From: a virus
IMG/VR virus record: IMGVR_UViG_3300030117_000134
Location: 1-26,468 of that record
Strand: one strand, 5' to 3'
Length of the DNA stretch: 26,468 nt
The notes beneath the pieces are model-generated. The model had not been told where the DNA came from and ran no database searches. It saw nothing but the letters and a program-made list of their open reading frames with translations. Shown piece after piece: positions 22,762 through 26,468 of this stretch. The position numbers and the translations under genes are program-made. The stretch's first letter is position 1, and each line of letters begins with the position of its first letter.

Positions 22762-24077
22762 TAAGCTATTGCTCCATAATCTTGTGAACTAGCGGCTGAC
22801 CCTGTAATCAAGCCAAAATCTAAATCGCCAAGACCTAAATCTGATACAACCTCTGTTGCTGATCTGCCTTCTATCGAAGTTCCGTTTACGCGCAAGAAGT
22901 CATCGTCTGCAACGCCGGATGTAAATACTGGGACGTTACCGTTGCTGATGCCTGTAGCTGCGACAGCGGCTGTGCCTAGTCCGATATCAGATCGAACCTC
23001 TGACGCGCTTCGGCTTTCTAGTCCACTTGCAGTAAATCTAGCAAACTCGTCATCCGCTACAGAAGAACTGTCAATCTTGACTGCGTTGGTATTGCTGATG
23101 CCAAAAGTGAGACTAGCTTGACCACCAATGTCAGATAGCACCTCACTGGTTGACCGACTTTCTAGGCCATTGGCTGTGAAACGTGCGTACTCATCATCTG
23201 CTACGGAAGAACTGTCAATCTTAACTGCATTGGTGTTTGATATGCCAAAGGTTAAAGACGCCTGACCGCCAATATCCGACAGCACCTCTGATGTTGATCG
23301 ACTCTCCAAACCGTTTGCAGTAAATCGTGCGTATTCGTCATCAGCGACCGAACTGCTGTCTATCTTAACCGCGTTTGTATTGCTGATGCCAAAGGTAAGA
23401 CTAGCTTGACCACCGATATCAGACAAAACTTCGGATGCAGAACGTCCCTCTATATCTGTTCCGTTTACCCGTAAAAAATCGTCGTCTACAACGCCAGATG
23501 TAAATTTCGGTATATTTGTGTTAGATATGCCCGTGTCTAACACCGCTGCTGTACCAAGTCCCAAACTAGTTCTAGCTGTAGACCCAGACTCCGCTACAAA
23601 GTTTGCTCCGTCACCTACAATAAAATTACCGTTGGTAACTGCAAGGCCAGCTACGTCCTGTAGCTGTGCGTCGAGTCTGGCGTTAGGTACTGTGCCACTA
23701 GAAAGGTTGCTTGCGTTGAGTGCGGTGAGTGCGCTGCCATTAGCCGCTATGATATTCCCAGAGTCATCAAGAAACACCGCCTTCTCGGCTGGCTGTGTTA
23801 TAAAAACATCTCTAGTGCCAACGCCCCAGTCTACTTTGCCGCCGCTATTACTGGACTCTAAAACAGTATCACGAGCTAAAGTTGTGCCAGAACTTGCAAA
23901 TGTTCCCTTGCCAACTTCAAAGTTAGTGCCATCAGTGATGCAGTAATAGGTTTCGTCACCATTGCTTAGAACGCTCGTAAATGTTTGAAAACCAGTAGCG
24001 GCACCGCCAAGAGTAATTGTACCCTCACCAGTTGTAGTGGTAGTTTCTTTTACACGATCTTTTAGGACAAAGGCCAT
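22761..24077 (-). CDS. Repeat-containing tail fibre protein (438 aa)
   Basis: The N-terminus (about 1-105; LKDRVKETTTTTGEGTITLG, YYCITDGTNFEVGKGTF, VFITQPAEKAVFLDDSGN) is a conserved virion-attachment-like region found in many phage fibre proteins. Residues 167-407 are five units of about 48 residues; units 2-4 share SEVLSDIGGQASLTFGISNT and are nearly identical. The end (about 408-438) is short and Gly/Ala/Ser-rich. The fibre unit probably forms a beta-rich trimer shaft. It lies among other fibre-type genes with one-base overlaps on both sides. Confidence 0.7.
   Translation of the reverse strand: MAFVLKDRVKETTTTTGEGTITLGGAATGFQTFTSVLSNGDETYYCITDGTNFEVGKGTFASSGTTLARDTVLESSNSGGKVDWGVGTRDVFITQPAEKAVFLDDSGNIIAANGSALTALNASNLSSGTVPNARLDAQLQDVAGLAVTNGNFIVGDGANFVAESGSTARTSLGLGTAAVLDTGISNTNIPKFTSGVVDDDFLRVNGTDIEGRSASEVLSDIGGQASLTFGISNTNAVKIDSSSVADDEYARFTANGLESRSTSEVLSDIGGQASLTFGISNTNAVKIDSSSVADDEYARFTANGLESRSTSEVLSDIGGQASLTFGISNTNAVKIDSSSVADDEFARFTASGLESRSASEVRSDIGLGTAAVAATGISNGNVPVFTSGVADDDFLRVNGTSIEGRSATEVVSDLGLGDLDFGLITGSAASSQDYGAIA
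23004..23435 (-). repeat. Three 48-residue (144-base) tandem repeats
   Basis: Residues 215-262 and 263-310 of the 438-aa fibre are identical in amino acids and 311-358 differ at only a few positions (EF for EY, TAS for TAN, SA for ST). The DNA copies nevertheless differ at many third positions and even switch Ser codon families. Diverged related units flank the array on both sides (22857-23003 and 23436-23579). Confidence 0.9.
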
Positions 24078-24514
24078 TACGCAATCCTAACTATCGCATT
24101 AGAGGCGTCTGCCGTCGGAAACGTAATCACAAAGTCACCGCTCGTAGATGTTTGGGTGCTGCCAAAGTCAAACACAGCAATCGCCTTGTTGCTTTGTGAC
24201 GAGTTGTAAATGATACACCCATCCGCAGACACACTCGCATTGGAGAAAGTCACATCCGTAAAGTCAACGTGTGCTGTGGTTCCGTCCGTTCCTATCGTTG
24301 CACCTGACAGAGTAGCACCACCTGTTGTGTATCCTGTCCCTGATGCTTCGTCAGAATTACCCGTTACGTTAGAATAATTTGTTGTTGCCGCACCATACGT
24401 ACCAGATGGACTGGCTTTTATAAGAGCTAACTTCAACGTGTTTGTGTCGAGATCATGCGTACCTCCAAGCAGTTCACTCTTGAACGAGGTACACATTGCG
24501 GTGGTAATCGACAT
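24077..24514 (-). CDS. Small beta-rich virion candidate (145 aa)
   Basis: This matches a small phage protein family I know from many tailed phages, with the hallmarks FKSELLGGTHDLDTNTLKLA, G-T-G-Y-T-x-G-G-A-T-L, HVDFTDVTFSNASVSADGC, and TFPTADASNAIVRIA at the end. Its function is undetermined; it is usually found among virion or tail genes. Ser, Thr and Gly dominate and there is no signal peptide. The gene overlaps the 438-aa fibre gene by one base and follows the 128-aa gene by five bases. Confidence 0.65.
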   Translation of the reverse strand: MSITTAMCTSFKSELLGGTHDLDTNTLKLALIKASPSGTYGAATTNYSNVTGNSDEASGTGYTTGGATLSGATIGTDGTTAHVDFTDVTFSNASVSADGCIIYNSSQSNKAIAVFDFGSTQTSTSGDFVITFPTADASNAIVRIA

Positions 24515-24519
24515 AGCTA

Positions 24520-24906
24520 TTACGCCTCTGTGATCGTGATTGCACCTGATGCAAAACGAAGTGTGTCTCCGTCTGCGATAGTTTTGGAAGCCGTCAGGGC
24601 ACCGTAGTACAGTAAGTTCCCAGCAGTGGAAGCATCGTGGATTCCGAAGTGTGTTATTGTACCAAAAGCACCGCCACTAGCTGTAAACTCTTCTACCGAG
24701 TTACTTGCGGCTGAACCACTACTAGCTGCAGCAAATGTTATAGCTTGACGCGAATATCCGTTTCCAGATATTTCGTTACCATCATCTTCACCCGGACTTG
24801 ACGTATGCAAAGAAAGATACACAGCAGAGGGCGCAGAAGTGGAAGACGTTCCTAAGAAGTGGTCAAGAACCTTTAGCTCCAAGTAATTGGATTTTGCGTC
24901 TGACAT
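24520..24906 (-). CDS. Small phage virion protein of the L-x-L-H-T-S-x-P-G type (128 aa)
   Basis: The signature is VYLSLHTSSPGEDDGNEISG followed by GYSRQAITF and later ITHFGIHDASTAGNLLYYG. I know it from small structural proteins of tailed phages annotated as tail fibre-like or minor tail proteins. The start (NYLELKVLDHFLG) is a helix and the rest is beta. It is like the 145-aa neighbour in size and composition, and the two may be distant relatives. No enzyme motif. Followed after five bases by the 145-aa gene. Confidence 0.6.
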   Translation of the reverse strand: MSDAKSNYLELKVLDHFLGTSSTSAPSAVYLSLHTSSPGEDDGNEISGNGYSRQAITFAAASSGSAASNSVEEFTASGGAFGTITHFGIHDASTAGNLLYYGALTASKTIADGDTLRFASGAITITEA

Positions 24907-24917
24907 AATTTACTCCC

Positions 24918-25259
24918 TTATGTCTTGTTTGGATCGTACCTCTCCTCAACAGAGACGGTTACGAGTATAGTGTTAGCGGTTGTTGCCGTAGCATAGATAA
25001 TATCTCCCGCGTCTAGAAATAGTGGAGAATTCATGTCCACCAGTGCTACAGAGGAGTTAGACGATATGGCACGTGCCTCGAATATGTTAAACGTACCAGC
25101 CCCGTCATTCCTCTGTATAAGTATGTTTCGATTAGTCGAATCTGTATTAGATAAAATAATAGCCTGCACCACAGACGAATGATTGGCAGGCACCGTGTAC
25201 ACTGTTGTCTGGTTCGTCGTGGTCAAGTCTACTGACTTCGTAATTAGTTTGGTAGCCAC
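24918..25259 (-). CDS. Small beta-rich phage protein (113 aa)
   Basis: Residues 8-105 alternate beta strands and turns (QTTVYTVPANHSSVVQAIIL, NRNILIQRNDG, FNIFEARAISSN, PLFLDAGDIIYATAT, ILVTVSVEERYDPN). The pattern Y-T-V-P-A-x-H-x3-V-x-A-I-x-L-x-N and L-D-A-G-D resembles small phage structural proteins with a single jelly-roll or beta sandwich. Function not known; by context a virion accessory protein. The start overlaps the DUF5872-like gene by one base and the stop lies 11 bases before the 128-aa gene. Confidence 0.6.
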   Translation of the reverse strand: MATKLITKSVDLTTTNQTTVYTVPANHSSVVQAIILSNTDSTNRNILIQRNDGAGTFNIFEARAISSNSSVALVDMNSPLFLDAGDIIYATATTANTILVTVSVEERYDPNKT

Positions 25260-25519
25260 TAGCGAACCTTTCTGTATGCGCGCGTCTTCTTCGCTATCTT
25301 CTTAGGCTGCTTCGAAACCTGCTTACCGGCCTTCGTCGCCTTACGCTTTGCACGAGTCGTAGCAGCGTACTCTTTCGCGGAGAGCGCCTTAATAGCTTTT
25401 TCCGGTAGATATCTCTCCCCGGTAGCTTTCGGACCTTGTGTGGACGGCTTGCCACTCCGCGTACGCCACTTCTGTTTAGTCCATGCGGTCAAAGAGCGTT
25501 GGCTCTTTTTCTTCGGCAT
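25259..25519 (-). CDS. Basic DUF5872-like protein (86 aa)
   Basis: The core SLTAWTKQKWRTRSGKPSTQ, then ERYLPEKAIKALSAKEYAAT, is the pattern I associate with DUF5872 proteins of phages, giant viruses and algae. Their function is unknown. Lys and Arg are abundant and the end is QPKKIAKKTRAYRKVR, so nucleic-acid binding is likely. Conserved Trp, Tyr and basic residues suggest a small folded core with a disordered basic tail. The first 44 bases overlap the 83-aa gene in another frame. Family assignment is from memory of the pattern. Confidence 0.65.
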   Translation of the reverse strand: MPKKKSQRSLTAWTKQKWRTRSGKPSTQGPKATGERYLPEKAIKALSAKEYAATTRAKRKATKAGKQVSKQPKKIAKKTRAYRKVR

Positions 25520-25727
25520 CCTCTATCTCCATCGTAAGCGTAGCCAGTGCGGCCAGTTTATCTTGAGCCTCTCCCCACTTCTCAAGCGCTGTATCCATCT
25601 CTTGCAAAAGACCCGGATGTTCACCGACGCCAGCAGGACGATCAAAGTAAACTTGGAATACAAACTCTGCATCTGCCATATCCGCTTGATATTTGTGCCG
25701 CAAGGCATCTATTGCTAATTTGTGCAT
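25476..25727 (-). CDS. Acidic small protein (83 aa), first gene after a promoter
   Basis: A mostly helical protein: residues 1-31 (MHKLAIDALRHKYQADMADA), a conserved-looking FDRPAGVGEHPGLLQEMD (about 28-45), a helix EKWGEAQDKLAALATLTMEI, and an acidic end (EDAEEKEP). I have seen such sequences in marine phage genomes without a function. AGGAG lies five bases before the ATG at 25727. It is the gene immediately downstream of the predicted promoter, and its last 44 bases overlap the start of the basic DUF5872-like gene. Confidence 0.65.
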   Translation of the reverse strand: MHKLAIDALRHKYQADMADAEFVFQVYFDRPAGVGEHPGLLQEMDTALEKWGEAQDKLAALATLTMEIEDAEEKEPTLFDRMD

Positions 25728-25732
25728 GGTAT

Positions 25733-25737
25733 CTCCT
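25733..25737 (-). promoter_or_regulatory. Strong ribosome-binding site
   Basis: AGGAG on the minus strand, five bases upstream of the ATG at 25727. It fixes the start of the 83-aa gene and sits in a very short leader downstream of the predicted promoter. Confidence 0.75.
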
Positions 25738-25747
25738 GACTACATAT

Positions 25748-25776
25748 ATTGTAGCATAAACACATAAAATTTACAA
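25748..25776 (-). promoter_or_regulatory. Predicted sigma70-type promoter
   Basis: On the minus strand TTGTAA (25776-25771; four of six matches to TTGACA) is followed by exactly 17 bases and TACAAT (25753-25748; five of six matches to TATAAT). The region is AT-rich and is the largest gap between late genes (54 bases). A start near 25741 would give a leader of about 14 bases with AGGAG inside. It would drive the 83-aa gene and, with readthrough, the fibre and tail genes. Unproven; host RNA polymerase is the likely user. Confidence 0.6.
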
Positions 25777-25781
25777 GAAAA

Positions 25782-26213
25782 TTATAGTCTGCCCTGTACG
25801 TGTAAGACTATCAAGATAACCGCAGCAAAAATGCTGGCAATCACGATTAGAAGAAATGATATTATGGCTACTTCAATGTGATGCTTGCGCCTTCGTATCC
25901 GCTCTTCTTCTGCTTCTCTCCGAGCAACCCGCGCTTTTGCTTGAAAGCGTTGCCAGTCACCCCACAGTCCGGGACGACCGGCATAGATCATTATCTGTTT
26001 TAATTGTTCTTCTTGTTCGCGTATTTGTTCGAGAGCCATAAACTCTTCGAGGTCGGAGCCACCACCTTTTTTCTGTGCCTTTCTTTGTAGCTGTTCTTTT
26101 GCCCCTACAAAGTTAGCAATCGCCTTACCAGCACTGGCAATCTCCTTGCCGTTCTGGACAGCACTTTTGATCACAGCAAAGGCGGCGTTTGCGGCAGCAA
26201 GTTCGGCAAGCAT
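25782..26213 (-). CDS. Coiled-coil protein with C-terminal transmembrane helix (143 aa)
   Basis: Residues 1-37 are Ala-rich and mildly hydrophobic (AELAAANAAFAVIKSAVQNG). Residues 53-110 are charged helix (LEEFMALEQIREQEEQLKQI), broken by a conserved-looking YAGRPGLWGDWQRFQAKAR. Residues 114-137 form one strong membrane helix (EVAIISFLLIVIASIFAAVI). A very basic stretch (EEERIRRRKHH) precedes it, so by the positive-inside rule the long N-terminal part is probably cytoplasmic. I have seen this pattern in marine phages, usually without a function. A lysis accessory (holin- or spanin-like) or a membrane-bound assembly protein is possible. The ATG at 26213 overlaps the 62-aa gene stop by one base. 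Confidence 0.6.
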   Translation of the reverse strand: MLAELAAANAAFAVIKSAVQNGKEIASAGKAIANFVGAKEQLQRKAQKKGGGSDLEEFMALEQIREQEEQLKQIMIYAGRPGLWGDWQRFQAKARVARREAEEERIRRRKHHIEVAIISFLLIVIASIFAAVILIVLHVQGRL

Positions 26214-26401
26214 TAATAGACTCGTACTTTATCATTTACTAGTTTCGGTAGGCAGTACGCCGTGACCGTGCGACCTTGTTCGTGTAGCTTTTGTGCGTAC
26301 CACTTGCACTCTCGTAGGTCGCGAAAATACAAATCGTTACTGACCAGACGCTTATCATCCCCTAGCCCAAGAAAGACAAACAGGAGAAAGGCGTGCTGCA
26401 T
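26213..26401 (-). CDS. Small protein with signal-like N-terminus (62 aa)
   Basis: MQHAFLLFVFLGLGDDKRLV begins with a short hydrophobic stretch (residues 4-13) that could be a signal or anchor. A helix follows with YFRDLRECKWYAQKLHEQG (25-43) and a strand with VTAYCLPKLV (45-54). Two Cys residues could pair outside the cytoplasm. The plan resembles the 69-aa protein at 1140-1349. It overlaps the upstream partial gene by one base (TAATG) and the 143-aa gene by one base. Function unknown. Confidence 0.55.
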   Translation of the reverse strand: MQHAFLLFVFLGLGDDKRLVSNDLYFRDLRECKWYAQKLHEQGRTVTAYCLPKLVNDKVRVY

Positions 26402-26466
26402 TAGTCTCTGTAGCCGCCCCCTGCTTTTTTGTAGGCAGAAGCCAGCATTTGCGCTTTTCTCGCACT
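26401..26466 (-). CDS. Partial gene, C-terminal 21 residues only
   Basis: Reading leftward from the window edge, an open frame ends at TAA (26403-26401). It gives SARKAQMLASAYKKAGGGY followed by RD. The stop overlaps the next ATG as TAATG, the same coupling as its neighbours, which supports it as a real gene. The basic, Gly-rich end is typical of small phage proteins, but the protein cannot be identified from so little. Confidence 0.55.
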   Translation of the reverse strand, partial: SARKAQMLASAYKKAGGGYRD

Positions 26467-26468
26467 CC

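Overview
The window is a 26.5-kb piece of a tailed-phage genome. It most resembles a marine, short-tailed (podovirus, T7-like virion plan) phage infecting an unidentified bacterium. Evidence: a tail-tube pair like T7 gp11/gp12, two very large proteins in the place of T7 internal core proteins gp15/gp16, many fibre and tail-decoration genes, and the end of a B12-dependent ribonucleotide reductase of the kind carried by marine phages. Base composition is moderate by eye, which argues against a very AT-rich SAR11 phage. The host cannot be named from this sequence. No integrase, tRNA, rRNA, CRISPR array or insertion sequence was found.

Layout. Positions 1-1555 read rightward (+): the 3' end of nrdJ, a 43-aa ORF, a PD-(D/E)XK nuclease-like protein and two small ORFs, all overlapping or nearly touching. 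This looks like the end of a nucleotide/DNA metabolism module. Positions 1552-26468 read leftward (-) as one dense late module, described here in transcription order from high to low coordinates. It opens with small proteins (a partial gene at the right edge, a signal-like 62-aa protein, a coiled-coil membrane protein, an 83-aa acidic protein, a DUF5872-like basic protein). Then come three small beta-rich virion candidates and a bank of fibre-type genes: a 438-aa repeat protein, an Mtd-N-like protein, an 813-aa LamG/SPRY-like fibre, a tail-assembly-chaperone-like protein, and an 842-aa protein with a 20-residue repeat array. Next are a small Ig-like protein, the gp11-like adaptor, the gp12-like nozzle, a 709-aa fibre, a small coiled-coil/TM protein, and the putative internal core (453, 147, 183, 752 and 1671 aa). 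A basic 103-aa protein comes last. Terminase, portal, scaffold and capsid are not seen and would be expected to the right of the window.

The two modules converge with no spacer: one TTAA at 1552-1555 supplies stop codons on both strands. There is no gene-free stretch above 300 bases. The longest gap (25728-25781) holds a good sigma70-type promoter and ribosome-binding site. Nearly all other late genes abut or overlap by 1-44 bases, implying long polycistronic messages and translational coupling.

The most interesting features are the repeat architecture of the fibre bank (including protein-identical 48-residue repeats whose codons have been extensively changed), a C-terminal fibre module shared by two genes about 10 kb apart, an overlap that encodes an acidic tail in one frame and a basic head in another, and a perfect 13-bp inverted repeat inside the 1671-aa gene. 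No clearly new defence or mobile system is visible.
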